64,000 nucleotides of DNA, taken from NCBI GenBank assembly GCA_038226665.1, contig JBBRQI010000001.1, positions 310,001 to 374,000 on the forward strand. The letters run 5' to 3'. The notes under the pieces were generated by a model, which searched no databases, was not told where the DNA came from, and worked only from the letters and a program-made list of their open reading frames with translations. The translations under genes and the position numbers were made by a program. The first letter of the stretch is position 1, and each line of letters opens with the position of its first letter. This document shows, in pieces, positions 1 to 8,357 of this stretch. This stretch comes from SZAS-103 sp038226665 (GTDB lineage Bacteria; Pseudomonadota; Gammaproteobacteria; Xanthomonadales; Xanthomonadaceae).

Positions 1-1
1 T

Positions 2-157
2 ACCCTGCTCACGCCGATGGCCGCCAACTTCAACATCGTCCCCGCCGCGCTGCTCGAACTCGACGACAGCAACGGAGTCATCCGCGCGCAGTGGCCGACG
101 GCTATCATGCTGCTCGCGGTGAACCTCGCCCTGATGATGTGGCTGGCATTCCGATGA
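2..157 (+). CDS. DUF979 family membrane protein, C-terminal end only
   Basis: Only the last 51 codons are present; the gene begins before the window. The reading frame starts at base 2 and runs to a TGA at 155-157. The visible sequence has the TPMAANFNIVPAALLEL segment typical of the C-terminus of DUF979 proteins, followed by a hydrophobic stretch (IMLLAVNLALMMWLAF) that should be the last membrane segment. DUF979 proteins normally sit beside DUF969 and pcp, and pcp follows here after 10 bases, which supports the call. The biochemical function of the family is not known; a transport or permease-like role is only a guess from its membrane character. Confidence 0.8.
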   Translation, partial: TLLTPMAANFNIVPAALLELDDSNGVIRAQWPTAIMLLAVNLALMMWLAFR

Positions 158-167
158 GCACGCTCTG

Positions 168-821
168 ATGAGCCGAGCGACTGTATTACTGTTCGGATTC
201 GAGCCCTTCGGTGGCGAAGACATCAATCCAGCGCAGGAGGTCGTGCGCGAACTTGCGGGCGAGCGCATCGCTGGCCACCGCGTGGTGCCCGCCGAATTGC
301 CGGTGACGTTCGACGGCGCGCAAGCTGCGTTGGCCGATGCAATCGCGCTTGAAAAACCAAGCCTTGTCATCGGCATCGGGCAAGCCGGTGGGCGCGCGCG
401 CATTTCGCTGGAGCGCGTCGCGATCAACCTGATCGACGCGCGGATTCCGGACAATTCCGGTGCGCAACCGATCGATGCTCCCGTGATCGACGATGCGCCC
501 GCAGCCTACTTTGCGACGCTGCCGGTAAAAGCGATGCTGTCGGCTATGCAATCCGCGGGCGTCCCGGCTGAACTCTCGCTCAGCGCCGGCAGCTATGTCT
601 GCAACGCGGCATTTTTCGCGCTGATGCATCTGTTGGCGACACAACATCGCGATGTGCGCGGCGGCTTCATCCACATTCCGTACTTGCCGCGCCAAGCGGC
701 AGCGCATCCAGGCGCGCCAAGCATGGGACTCGGGACGCTGTCAAAGGGAATCGGGATCGCGATCGAGGCGGCGTTGACGAATTTCGCCGACCAAGGATTC
801 AGCGCTGGCGAAACACACTGA
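168..821 (+). CDS. pcp: pyrrolidone-carboxylate peptidase (pyroglutamyl peptidase I)
   Basis: This cytoplasmic cysteine peptidase (C15 family) removes N-terminal pyroglutamate from peptides. The 217-residue length is normal. The N-terminal FGFEPFGG motif is present at residues 9-16. The catalytic triad can be placed at Glu82 (in LERVAIN), Cys145 (in SYVCNAAFF) and His169 (in FIHIPYLP). The gene follows the DUF979 gene closely and is probably co-transcribed with it, an arrangement common for pcp. Its stop codon directly abuts the stop of the convergent dcd gene, leaving no intergenic space for an independent terminator. Confidence 0.96.
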   Translation: MSRATVLLFGFEPFGGEDINPAQEVVRELAGERIAGHRVVPAELPVTFDGAQAALADAIALEKPSLVIGIGQAGGRARISLERVAINLIDARIPDNSGAQPIDAPVIDDAPAAYFATLPVKAMLSAMQSAGVPAELSLSAGSYVCNAAFFALMHLLATQHRDVRGGFIHIPYLPRQAAAHPGAPSMGLGTLSKGIGIAIEAALTNFADQGFSAGETH

Positions 822-1391
822 TCAGGTACGAGGCAAGGTCACACCAGTCTGTCCCTGGTATTTGCCGCCGCGGTCCCTGTACGAGGTTCCGCAGATTTCG
901 TCGGACTCGAAGAACAGCATCTGCGCGATGCCTTCGTTCGCGTAGATCTTCGCGGGCAGCGGCGTGGTGTTGGAGAACTCCAGCGTCACATGCCCTTCCC
1001 ATTCGGGCTCGAGCGGAGTGACATTGACGATGATGCCGCAGCGCGCGTAGGTGCTTTTGCCGAGGCACACGACAAGCGTGCTGCGCGGGATGCGGAAGAA
1101 CTCAACCGTGCGCGCGAGCGCGAACGAGTTCGGCGGGATAATGCACACGTCCGCCTCGACATCGACGAAGCTCGACGGATCGAACGCTTTCGGATCGACG
1201 ATCGTTGAATTGATGTTGGTGAAGATCTTGAACTCGCGCGCACAGCGCACGTCGTATCCGTAACTCGACGTGCCGTACGACACGATGCGGTGGCCGTCTT
1301 CCGCATGCCGCATCTGGCCCGGTTCGAACGGTTCGATCATGCCGTGCTGCATGGCCATGCGGCGGATCCAGTGGTCGGATTTGATGCTCAT
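822..1391 (-). CDS. dcd: dCTP deaminase
   Basis: Dcd converts dCTP to dUTP and ammonia, the main route to dUMP for thymidylate synthesis in Gram-negative bacteria. The 189-residue protein has the family length. It carries the active-site segment GKSTYARCGI (residues 111-120, with the conserved Ser and Arg) and the catalytic glutamate in VTLEFSN (Glu138). The C-terminal YRDRGGKYQGQTGV segment is the usual nucleotide-covering tail. It lies downstream of mrp and the DUF1287 gene on the same strand, 37 bases after the latter. Dcd near Mrp is, as I recall, common in xanthomonads. Confidence 0.97.
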   Translation of the reverse strand: MSIKSDHWIRRMAMQHGMIEPFEPGQMRHAEDGHRIVSYGTSSYGYDVRCAREFKIFTNINSTIVDPKAFDPSSFVDVEADVCIIPPNSFALARTVEFFRIPRSTLVVCLGKSTYARCGIIVNVTPLEPEWEGHVTLEFSNTTPLPAKIYANEGIAQMLFFESDEICGTSYRDRGGKYQGQTGVTLPRT

Positions 1392-1428
1392 GTGTGATTC
1401 CCGAGAAGTGTTTGATGGATGCGGTCGA

Positions 1429-2037
1429 TCAAGGGCCGCGCACTCTGGCGGCAGGATACGACCAGCGAAAATGTCCCGCCTGCGTCCACGCGAACAGCAC
1501 GTCTTCTTCCTGCGTGCCGTTTCCGATGTTGTGGATCACCAGCGGCCGTCCTGAACCATCCTTCGCCTGGCGATCCGAGACCAGGCCTATATGCGCGAGC
1601 CCATTCGGCAAGCGCCAGCTCACGACATCGCCGGCGTGATAATCCTGCGCATTCGCGGAGATTGGCGACGCAAAGCCGCGGCGACGAAAAAAGGTTTCAA
1701 GGTTCAGCACGCGCCGGTGGTCAATGTTGCTATCCGGTGCGCGCAAGCCCCACGCACGCGGATATGCGGAAAAATGCGCACGCATGTCCTTATGGACGAG
1801 TTGCTGCAGATCGACGCCAGCCCCGCGGAACGCGCGCACCAGCACGTCGGCGCAGACGCCGCGTTCCATCGGAACGTCACCATTCGGATACTGAATGCGC
1901 GCATAGCCTGGATCGTAATGGATGGTGACACCGACCTGCGTGCGCGCCGACACGACAACAGTCGCCGCATCCTGCGCCATCGCAACGCCAGCGACGACCA
2001 GCAGCATCAGCGTCAGGAAGGTCCGGCGCAGCATCAT
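1429..2037 (-). CDS. DUF1287 family exported protein
   Basis: The protein begins with a signal peptide (MMLRRTFLTLMLLVVAGVAMA, in two parts: basic MMLRR then a hydrophobic core), so it is periplasmic or secreted. The mature part matches the DUF1287 family (YijF-like). It has GVCADVLVRAFR near residue 63, GDVVSWRL and a following GLAHIGLVSD. The Cys and His of these motifs resemble the Cys-His pair of NlpC/P60-like peptidases, so cell-wall amidase or peptidase activity is possible but unproven. An ATG at 2037, two bases after the mrp stop, is preferred over a TTG at 2043 that would overlap it. Likely co-transcribed with mrp. Confidence 0.85.
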   Translation of the reverse strand: MMLRRTFLTLMLLVVAGVAMAQDAATVVVSARTQVGVTIHYDPGYARIQYPNGDVPMERGVCADVLVRAFRGAGVDLQQLVHKDMRAHFSAYPRAWGLRAPDSNIDHRRVLNLETFFRRRGFASPISANAQDYHAGDVVSWRLPNGLAHIGLVSDRQAKDGSGRPLVIHNIGNGTQEEDVLFAWTQAGHFRWSYPAARVRGP

Positions 2038-2039
2038 GC

Positions 2040-3131
2040 TCAAGTGTTCTGGATGACAATACTGGGGAATGCGATGTTCTTGTTCTTCGCCTGCAGCGAC
2101 AGACGCGCCGCTGCGTTGCGCGCAATCATGCGATAGCTCTGCGACACGACCGAATCCGGATCGGCAGCGACGCTCGGGGTGCCGCTATCGGCATTCTCGC
2201 GGATGCGGATATCCAGCGGCAGCGCGCCCAGCAGCGGCACGCCATATTGCGCGGACATGCGCTCGCCTCCGCCTTCGCCGAACACGTGCTCCGCGTGGCC
2301 GCAGTTCGAACACACATGCACGGCCATATTTTCAACAATTCCGAGCACCGGCACTTCGACCTTGTTGAACATCTGCAGCGCCTTCTTCGCATCGAGCAGC
2401 GCGATATCCTGCGGCGTGGTCACGATGATCGCGCCCGACACCGGCACGCGCTGCGACAACGTGAGCTGGATATCGCCGGTGCCTGGCGGCAGGTCGATGA
2501 TCAGGTAGTCAAGATTCTTCCAGCGCGTTTCGCCGAGTAGTTGTTGCAGGGCCTGCGTGACCATCGGACCACGCCAGATCATTGCGGTGTCCTCGGCGAC
2601 CAGCAGGCCGATCGACATCGCCTGCAGGCCGTGGCCGTGCTTGGGTTCGATCGACTTGCCGTCGGGGCTGTCGGGGCGGCCGCTCAAGCCCAGCATCTTC
2701 GGGATGCTGGGGCCGTAGATGTCGGCGTCGAGCACTCCGACCGTCGCGCCTTCGGCCTGTAGTGCGAGCGCGATGTTCACCGCAGTCGTGGATTTGCCGA
2801 CGCCGCCCTTGCCGGAGGCGATCGCAATGATGTTCTTCACTTCCGGCAACGGGGTGAGTTCGCCTTGCACGCGATGCGCGAGCACGCGCGAGCGCACTTC
2901 GACCGTAACCTGCGCAACGCCAGTCACCGACAAGGCAACGGTGCGCACCTGTTCCGCGAGCGTCGCATGCCAGCCTGCGGCCGGATAACCGAGCACGATC
3001 TCGATCGCGACCTTGTCGCCATCGATGCCGATGCCTTTCACCGCACCTGCCGCGCCAAGGTCGCCGCCGGTATGCGGATCAGGTATATGTGCGAGCGCGT
3101 CGACAAGACGGGATCGAAGTGCGTCAGACAT
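2040..3131 (-). CDS. apbC: iron-sulfur cluster carrier protein Mrp/ApbC
   Basis: Mrp/ApbC is a P-loop ATPase that binds and transfers Fe-S clusters to apoproteins in the cytoplasm. The N-terminal MIP18-like (DUF59) domain spans about residues 1-85. The deviant Walker A SGKGGVGKST is at 106-115, with the LDADIYGPS switch region near 134-143 and the LIIDLPPGTGD motif near 210-220. The bridging-cluster CxxC is Cys274/Cys277 in VCSNCGH. Length (363 residues) is normal. It usually lies divergent from metG; here two small damaged genes separate them. It heads a minus-strand run with the DUF1287 gene and dcd. Confidence 0.96.
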   Translation of the reverse strand: MSDALRSRLVDALAHIPDPHTGGDLGAAGAVKGIGIDGDKVAIEIVLGYPAAGWHATLAEQVRTVALSVTGVAQVTVEVRSRVLAHRVQGELTPLPEVKNIIAIASGKGGVGKSTTAVNIALALQAEGATVGVLDADIYGPSIPKMLGLSGRPDSPDGKSIEPKHGHGLQAMSIGLLVAEDTAMIWRGPMVTQALQQLLGETRWKNLDYLIIDLPPGTGDIQLTLSQRVPVSGAIIVTTPQDIALLDAKKALQMFNKVEVPVLGIVENMAVHVCSNCGHAEHVFGEGGGERMSAQYGVPLLGALPLDIRIRENADSGTPSVAADPDSVVSQSYRMIARNAAARLSLQAKNKNIAFPSIVIQNT

Positions 3132-3264
3132 GGCGATTCCGAAGTCGGGTCACGCAGTTTAATGCATCGCGCGGAACGGACTGGCGAAACCATGGTTTTT
3201 CTTGAGGTTCAATCCGGCGGCTGGCCATTTTGACCATGGATCGTGGTGACCAAGCGACGCCCGA

Positions 3265-4032
3265 TCAGTCATTCAATGAGCGCGATGCGGAATCACGCCG
3301 TAGCACGAGGTCGTTGAACTTGCGGCGTTCGATCGCGTAGTCGATCGCGCCTTTCATATCGCGATGGAAAATCAGCAGGTTCTTCTCGTCGCCATCATCC
3401 ATGAAGAGATCGCGTGCGATCGGCAGCATCGCGGTCGCCAGCCGCCCGGCGCGGGTCGTATACGACAGTGACTTGCCATCGCTTGCGACGGTGTACGCGC
3501 GATCCGCCCCATAACGATAGACACCGGGATAATCGTCCAAATGCAGGCCTGCGACGACGAGCGGCGGCGGCGTGGTCGGCACGGTCACGTCCTGCATCGC
3601 CACCAGTTTCCACGCGCCAGCGTGACGAACGAAGGTGTCGGTGGATCGGTACAACACATGCAAATGCTGGTCGAACACCCTCTCGTACTCGTCGGCATCG
3701 CAGACCAGCACCGCAGTCTCGCCATACGTGCGCGCTGGCGTTGAGCAGCTTGATGTGGCCGGAGAAGCCCGCCGGAAATCCCCTGACGCTCGCGACCGCA
3801 TCGGTCTTGACATGCACCAGCCGAACTCGTCGATGATGCTCACGTCATCGGCCAGCGTGCTCTTCCAGACGTGGGGCTTGTTGTCGGCGATTGAGTCAAT
3901 CAGCGACTGGGTGGTGAGCAGGTCTTGGAGCGTCGACGCGGGGGCTGGCGTGGCGTGGGCGGGGATGGTGAGGCAGAAGTGGCGAATGCGATGCGGGAAG
4001 CGGGCATGGGCAGTCTCCAATGTCGTACGCAT
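3265..4032 (-). CDS. DUF4440/NTF2-like protein with two compensating frameshifts
   Basis: The open frame codes for 255 residues. The parts on either side of residues about 67-103 look like a DUF4440 (SnoaL/NTF2-like) domain: DDVSIIDEFGW, then YGETAVLVCDADEYERVFDQ and DTFVRHAGAWKLVA. The intervening segment is out of frame. A neighbouring frame there reads VHVKTDAVASVRGFPAGF then SGHIKLLNASA, which is the expected DUF4440 middle strand. So one base appears lost near 3815 and one gained near 3735. The N-terminus is weakly basic and not a clear signal peptide. The function is unknown. It may be a decaying gene or reflect two sequence errors. Confidence 0.5.
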   Translation of the reverse strand: MRTTLETAHARFPHRIRHFCLTIPAHATPAPASTLQDLLTTQSLIDSIADNKPHVWKSTLADDVSIIDEFGWCMSRPMRSRASGDFRRASPATSSCSTPARTYGETAVLVCDADEYERVFDQHLHVLYRSTDTFVRHAGAWKLVAMQDVTVPTTPPPLVVAGLHLDDYPGVYRYGADRAYTVASDGKSLSYTTRAGRLATAMLPIARDLFMDDGDEKNLLIFHRDMKGAIDYAIERRKFNDLVLRRDSASRSLND

Positions 4033-4105
4033 CCAGCGTGCGCTGAGGTTGGATACTCAGACAGTGTGGAAGGTCAATGCATGTGAGCAGCCGCTTTTAA
4101 CGGCC

Positions 4106-4426
4106 TCAATCCCCATTCGCCTTCTCAAGCTCCAGCTCCGCCTTGCAATCCGCCAGCGTCTTGTACGCCATGAACGCGCTGTGGCTGTTGACCTCGCAGG
4201 CGTAGCCGGCGCGGCCGTCGCCGAAGTTGTTGGATTTCGAATACGTGCAGTTCTTGAACTTCGCGATCTGCGCGGCGTCGAGCTTCGCGCAATGGGTGGT
4301 TTCCGGTTTCATCTGGTCGAAGTCATAGCTGCCGGGCGGTGGCGATTGCGCGGCCGCCGCGCAGGCCGCGGCAAGGACAATGCGATGCCCGCGAGCAGCG
4401 GGCGCGTCGTGCGTTTCATGGCGCAT
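4106..4426 (-). CDS. small exported cysteine-containing protein, N-terminus probably frameshifted
   Basis: The frame codes for a short protein with mature-looking sequence QSPPPGSYDFDQMKPETTHC, then paired cysteines (CAKLD, NCTYSK, YACEVN, ADCKAEL) that could form disulfides. In this frame the start is MRHETHDAPAARG, which is not a signal peptide. A different frame from ATG 4419 reads MKRTTRPLLAGIAL, a textbook basic-plus-hydrophobic signal start. Joining it to VLAAACAAAAQ in the annotated frame by a one-base shift near 4380 would give a normal signal peptide. I do not recognise the family. It lies just upstream of metG on the opposite strand. Confidence 0.5.
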   Translation of the reverse strand: MRHETHDAPAARGHRIVLAAACAAAAQSPPPGSYDFDQMKPETTHCAKLDAAQIAKFKNCTYSKSNNFGDGRAGYACEVNSHSAFMAYKTLADCKAELELEKANGD

Positions 4427-4628
4427 CTCCGTGGCGGTGGACTGGATCGTACGCACTACTGTACCGCCAGTCCTGACGGGTTGGGCGGCTACGCGGCGGG
4501 TTTGCGACAGTGGTGAACTGGGACAATCTCGTCGCGAATGGAGAGTTCGATGCGCTCGCGGCCAACAAAATCAAACTCTGTGCCGCCTTGTGGAATAATT
4601 GACGGCCAACTTGTTCGTGGATTCCGTG

Positions 4629-6827
4629 ATGCCGGCCCCCAAGCCCACCGCGCTCGTCACCAGCGCCCTGCCCTATGCCAACGGCGCGCTGCATCTCGGG
4701 CACCTGGTCGGCTATGTGCAGGCCGACATCTGGGTGCGCGCGCAACGCATGGCCGGCCGCACGGTACATTTCGTCTGCGCGGACGACACGCATGGCACGC
4801 CGATCATGCTCGCGGCCGAGAAAGCCGGCGTCACGCCGGAAGCTTTCATCGCGGAAATCCAGGCCGGGCACGAGCGCGATTTCTCGGCATTCCACGTTGA
4901 TTTCGACCACTACGACTCGACCAACTCGCCGCGCAACCGCAAGCTCACTGAAATGATTTATGCGCGACTCGATGCAGGCGGCCACATCGCGCGGCGCAGC
5001 GTCGATCAGTTCTACGACCCGATCAAGTCGATGTTCCTGCCGGATCGCTACATCCGCGGCGAGTGCCCGAACTGCGGCACGCCCGACCAGTACGGCGACA
5101 ACTGCGAACATTGCGGTGCGACCTATGCACCGACCGATTTGAAAAACCCGCGTTCGGTGGTCTCGGGCGCGACGCCGGTGCTGCGTGCTTCGGAGCATTT
5201 TTTCTTCAAGTCCGGCGATTTCCAGTCGGCCCTGCAGGAATGGATCACCGGCGATGTCGCGCATTCGTCGGTCAAGGCCAAGCTGCGCGAATGGCTCGAT
5301 GCCGAAGGCGGCCTGCGCGACTGGGACATCTCCCGCGATGCGCCGTATTTCGGTTTCGAAATTCCGAATGCGCCGGGCAAGTTTTTCTATGTCTGGCTGG
5401 ATGCGCCGATCGGATATCTGACCGCACTGCAGGCGTTGTGCGAAGAGAAAGATTTCGATTTCGATACGCTGCTTGCAGCCGGCAGCGAAGCCGAGCTTCA
5501 CCACTTTCTAGGCAAGGACATCGTGAATTTCCACGGCCTGTTCTGGCCTGCGGTGCTGCGTGGCGCGAATATCAAGATGCCGACTGCTTTGCATGTCAAC
5601 GGCTACCTGACGGTGAACGGCGCAAAGATGTCGAAGTCGCGCGGCACTTTCATCCAGGCGCGGACGTATCTGGATGCGGGGCTGGATCCGGAATACCTGC
5701 GCTACTACTTCGCCGCGAAAACTGGCGCGGGGATGGACGACCTCGATCTCAACCTTGAGGACTTCGTCGCGCGGGTGAATTCGGACTTGGTGGGGAAGTT
5801 CGTCAATATTGCGAGTCGCTGTGCGAAGTTGGTTGAAATACATCTGGATGGAAAGATCGGCTCGGCCTACCAAGCAGGCACAGCCTACTGGTCTATTACG
5901 AGCACAGAACCTGTTCCTGAACACTTACAGGAATTAGCGAAGCTGGCGCTCGATGCATATGCAAATGCTACAGCTACTCTTCAACATGATGTGGCTTCTA
6001 ACTTTGAAAAAGGCCAATACATTGTCGCTATTCAAGCCATCATGCGAGCGGCAGATCGTGCAAACGAATACATCGCCGAAGCTGCACCATGGGCGGTTGC
6101 GAAAGATCCGACAAGAAAGGAGGAGTTAAATCTTATTCTGACGACAGGCATCAATCTTTTTGCTGCGATAACCAGAGCGCTGCACCCTGTCCTTCCTAGA
6201 CTTACGCAGCGTGCAGCAAACTACTTGGGCGTCGATTCTTCATTTTTTTCTAGCCTCAATTTCTTTGACTCCAAATTCCATCTGCAAAACTTCAAGTTGA
6301 ACCCGTATGAGCCACTACTCACCCGCATCGACCCGAGGCACATCGAAGCCATGACAACCGCCAGCATCGAGACCATGCAATCGCCCGATTCGCCCTCGCC
6401 GGCAGTGCCGGTGCCGGCGCCCACCGAATCTTCTTCCGGCGCAACGGCGGGCGCTGCCGCCCAGCCTGCAAGGTCCGGCGAAGTCATTTCCGGCGACGTC
6501 ATCTCCATCGACGACTTCGCCAAGCTCGACCTGCGTATCGGCACGGTGCTCGAATGCGGTTTCATCGACGGATCGGACAAGCTGTTGCGCTTCGTTCTCG
6601 ACGGCGGCGAACTTGGCGCGCGGCAGATTTTTTCCGGCATCCGCGCGGCTTATGCCGAGCCTGAAAAACTCATAGGTCGCAAGGTCGTGTTTATCGCCAA
6701 CCTTGCACCACGCAAGATGCGCTTCGGTGTCAGCGAAGGCATGATCCTCTCCGCAGGCAGCGGCGGTAGCGATCTGCATCTGCTGGATGTGGATTCCGGT
6801 GCGTTGGCCGGCATGCCCGTGAAGTGA
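4629..6827 (+). CDS. metG: methionyl-tRNA synthetase
   Basis: MetRS charges tRNA-Met in the cytoplasm. The class I signature HLGH is at residues 22-25 and KMSKS at 333-337. The zinc-binding knuckle CPNC..CEHC is at about 147-163, and the C-terminal EMAP/Trbp111-like tRNA-binding domain (IDDFAKLDLRIGTVLECG onward) forms the last ~110 residues. I chose ATG 4629 over a TTG at 4599 because the family begins with sequence like MPAPKPTALVTSALPYANG. The 732-residue length is slightly long. The anticodon-binding domain (about residues 390-560) is coded by unusually AT-rich DNA and carries non-typical insertions (see findings), suggesting a mosaic gene. Confidence 0.97.
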   Translation: MPAPKPTALVTSALPYANGALHLGHLVGYVQADIWVRAQRMAGRTVHFVCADDTHGTPIMLAAEKAGVTPEAFIAEIQAGHERDFSAFHVDFDHYDSTNSPRNRKLTEMIYARLDAGGHIARRSVDQFYDPIKSMFLPDRYIRGECPNCGTPDQYGDNCEHCGATYAPTDLKNPRSVVSGATPVLRASEHFFFKSGDFQSALQEWITGDVAHSSVKAKLREWLDAEGGLRDWDISRDAPYFGFEIPNAPGKFFYVWLDAPIGYLTALQALCEEKDFDFDTLLAAGSEAELHHFLGKDIVNFHGLFWPAVLRGANIKMPTALHVNGYLTVNGAKMSKSRGTFIQARTYLDAGLDPEYLRYYFAAKTGAGMDDLDLNLEDFVARVNSDLVGKFVNIASRCAKLVEIHLDGKIGSAYQAGTAYWSITSTEPVPEHLQELAKLALDAYANATATLQHDVASNFEKGQYIVAIQAIMRAADRANEYIAEAAPWAVAKDPTRKEELNLILTTGINLFAAITRALHPVLPRLTQRAANYLGVDSSFFSSLNFFDSKFHLQNFKLNPYEPLLTRIDPRHIEAMTTASIETMQSPDSPSPAVPVPAPTESSSGATAGAAAQPARSGEVISGDVISIDDFAKLDLRIGTVLECGFIDGSDKLLRFVLDGGELGARQIFSGIRAAYAEPEKLIGRKVVFIANLAPRKMRFGVSEGMILSAGSGGSDLHLLDVDSGALAGMPVK

Positions 6828-6881
6828 TCGCGCGGGCATGATCACTCGTATGGCCACAACAGGGTCGCCTCGGGACAGGCC

Positions 6882-7409
6882 ATGCCGCTGTTTGCTTCCA
6901 TCGCGCTGATCGTCGCAACCGGATTGGCTGCACTCGCCTGTTGGATGATCGCGTCGCGACGATCTGCGCGAAATCCTGTTGCGCAGATCGACACGCAAGA
7001 ACTGATCGAGGCGATCGACCAGTTGCTTCCGCAAACCCAGTGCGGTCAGTGCAACTATCCGGGCTGCCGTCCTTATGCGACCGCGATCGTCGCAGGCAAC
7101 GCCGACATCAACCAATGCCCCCCGGGCGGCATGGATGGTATTCGCTCACTTGCCGAGTTACTGGGCCGCGAAGTCAAACCGCTCAATCCCGCCAACGGCA
7201 CCGAAAAACCCAGAGTCGTCGCGCTGATCGTCGAGGAAGACTGCATCGGCTGCACCAAATGCATCCAGGCCTGCCCGGTGGACGCGATCATCGGCGCGCC
7301 CAAGCGCATGCACACCGTGATCGCCGACCTGTGCACGGGCTGCGAGCTCTGCCTGCCGCCGTGTCCGGTGGATTGCATCGATCTGGTACTGCCATCGCGC
7401 GTCGCGTAG
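6882..7409 (+). CDS. rsxB: RnfB/RsxB-like iron-sulfur protein
   Basis: The 175-residue protein has one N-terminal membrane helix (residues about 4-23), then a four-cysteine Fe-S domain (CGQCNYPGCRPY plus a downstream Cys). Two ferredoxin-type 4Fe-4S motifs follow: CIGCTKCIQACPVDAI and CTGCELCLPPCPVDCI. This is the layout of the B subunit of Rnf/Rsx electron-transport complexes, which couple ferredoxin to NAD or reduce the SoxR sensor. No rnfA, C, D, G or E gene lies beside it, so it may act alone as an electron carrier. It follows metG by 54 bases on the same strand and meets the GumN-like gene convergently. Confidence 0.85.
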   Translation: MPLFASIALIVATGLAALACWMIASRRSARNPVAQIDTQELIEAIDQLLPQTQCGQCNYPGCRPYATAIVAGNADINQCPPGGMDGIRSLAELLGREVKPLNPANGTEKPRVVALIVEEDCIGCTKCIQACPVDAIIGAPKRMHTVIADLCTGCELCLPPCPVDCIDLVLPSRVA

Positions 7410-7436
7410 TGCGAACCAGTGCGCAATCATCACGCG

Positions 7437-8357
7437 TTATTCGGCGATGCTCCTGCCGCATCCCGTACAAAGGCGCATGACGGTGTAACCCTTCTTTCGC
7501 AGCAGACCCACTACGCCATCCGGACCGGCAAGATGCAGCGCACCGACAACGACGAAGGTATCGACCTTGTCGTTATTGAGCATCTTCTCGATCTGCGGAA
7601 TCCAGTTGCGATTGCGTTGGGCGATAAGTTTTTCGTAAAGCTCGGGATACTTGGCGTATTGCTTCTTTGCGTCCGCAGCCATCGCTTCGCCATCGCCGCG
7701 ACGCCAGATGTCGTGCTCCTTGTTCATCTCTTTCGGAAAGTCGGCGATCTCGTTCAGGCTCTGTTTCAGCATGTCTTCCTGCGCCTTGATCGGCGTCGTG
7801 TAGAAGATGGAGAGTTGATCGTCGACAGTTTCGAGGCCGCTGGTCGGCTTGTGATCCGCTGCTGCCATCTGCATGAAATGCATGTCGAGGCCGGACAAAC
7901 CGTTCATCCCGATCTTGGCGCTTTCGATCGTCATCATCGTCAGCGACACGAGCCAAGGCTGATATTCCTGCAGTTGCGCGACACTCAGATGGTTGCGGGC
8001 GCCATAGTCCACGATTTCCTGCCACAGCGCGGGCGACAGGTCGTCCTTCAGCGTGTGCTTCGGGTCGTGGTATTTCCCGTGCTGATCGGTCAGAACTATA
8101 GTGTCAGGCGAGAACAGCTCCTTCGGCGCAATCTCGAAAACCAGCTTCCCGGCATGCTGATACGCGGCATCGACGTCAGGCGACAACGGATAGTCGCCGT
8201 CCTTGAGGAAATGCATCGAACCAAGCAGGTAAACCGTGCTCTGTCCCTTGCTGACTTTCCACAGCAATGGCGTCGGCGGTTCCGCGCACGCGGTGCCGGC
8301 AAGCAACAGGCTTAATCCGAAACCGATCGCAATACGACGCAACAACGACATGCGCAT
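7437..8357 (-). CDS. TraB/GumN family protein
   Basis: The protein has a cleavable signal peptide (LLRRIAIGFGLSLLLAGTACA) and then the TraB/GumN fold. Its conserved start is PLLWKVSKGQSTVYLLGSMH, where the GSMH motif carries the residues thought to bind metal. A C-terminal FVVVGALHLAGPDGVVGLL with the conserved G-x-x-H motif follows. The family is named after Xanthomonas GumN, and a metalloprotease-like role (as for TIKI proteins) has been proposed. The specific function here is unknown. Its ATG overlaps the stop of the DUF1684 gene, so the two are probably translated from one message. The stray C-terminal CTGCG is not part of a known motif. Confidence 0.88.
   Translation of the reverse strand: MRMSLLRRIAIGFGLSLLLAGTACAEPPTPLLWKVSKGQSTVYLLGSMHFLKDGDYPLSPDVDAAYQHAGKLVFEIAPKELFSPDTIVLTDQHGKYHDPKHTLKDDLSPALWQEIVDYGARNHLSVAQLQEYQPWLVSLTMMTIESAKIGMNGLSGLDMHFMQMAAADHKPTSGLETVDDQLSIFYTTPIKAQEDMLKQSLNEIADFPKEMNKEHDIWRRGDGEAMAADAKKQYAKYPELYEKLIAQRNRNWIPQIEKMLNNDKVDTFVVVGALHLAGPDGVVGLLRKKGYTVMRLCTGCGRSIAE

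Noticed and set aside
3180..3260. Promoter or operator in the mrp upstream gap
   Set aside because: Two CCATGG sites and scattered short repeats are present, but no -35/-10 pair or clear palindrome.
4599..4628. TTG start for metG at 4599
   Set aside because: The added ten residues (MTANLFVDSV) are not family-like, and the ATG at 4629 gives the conserved N-terminus.
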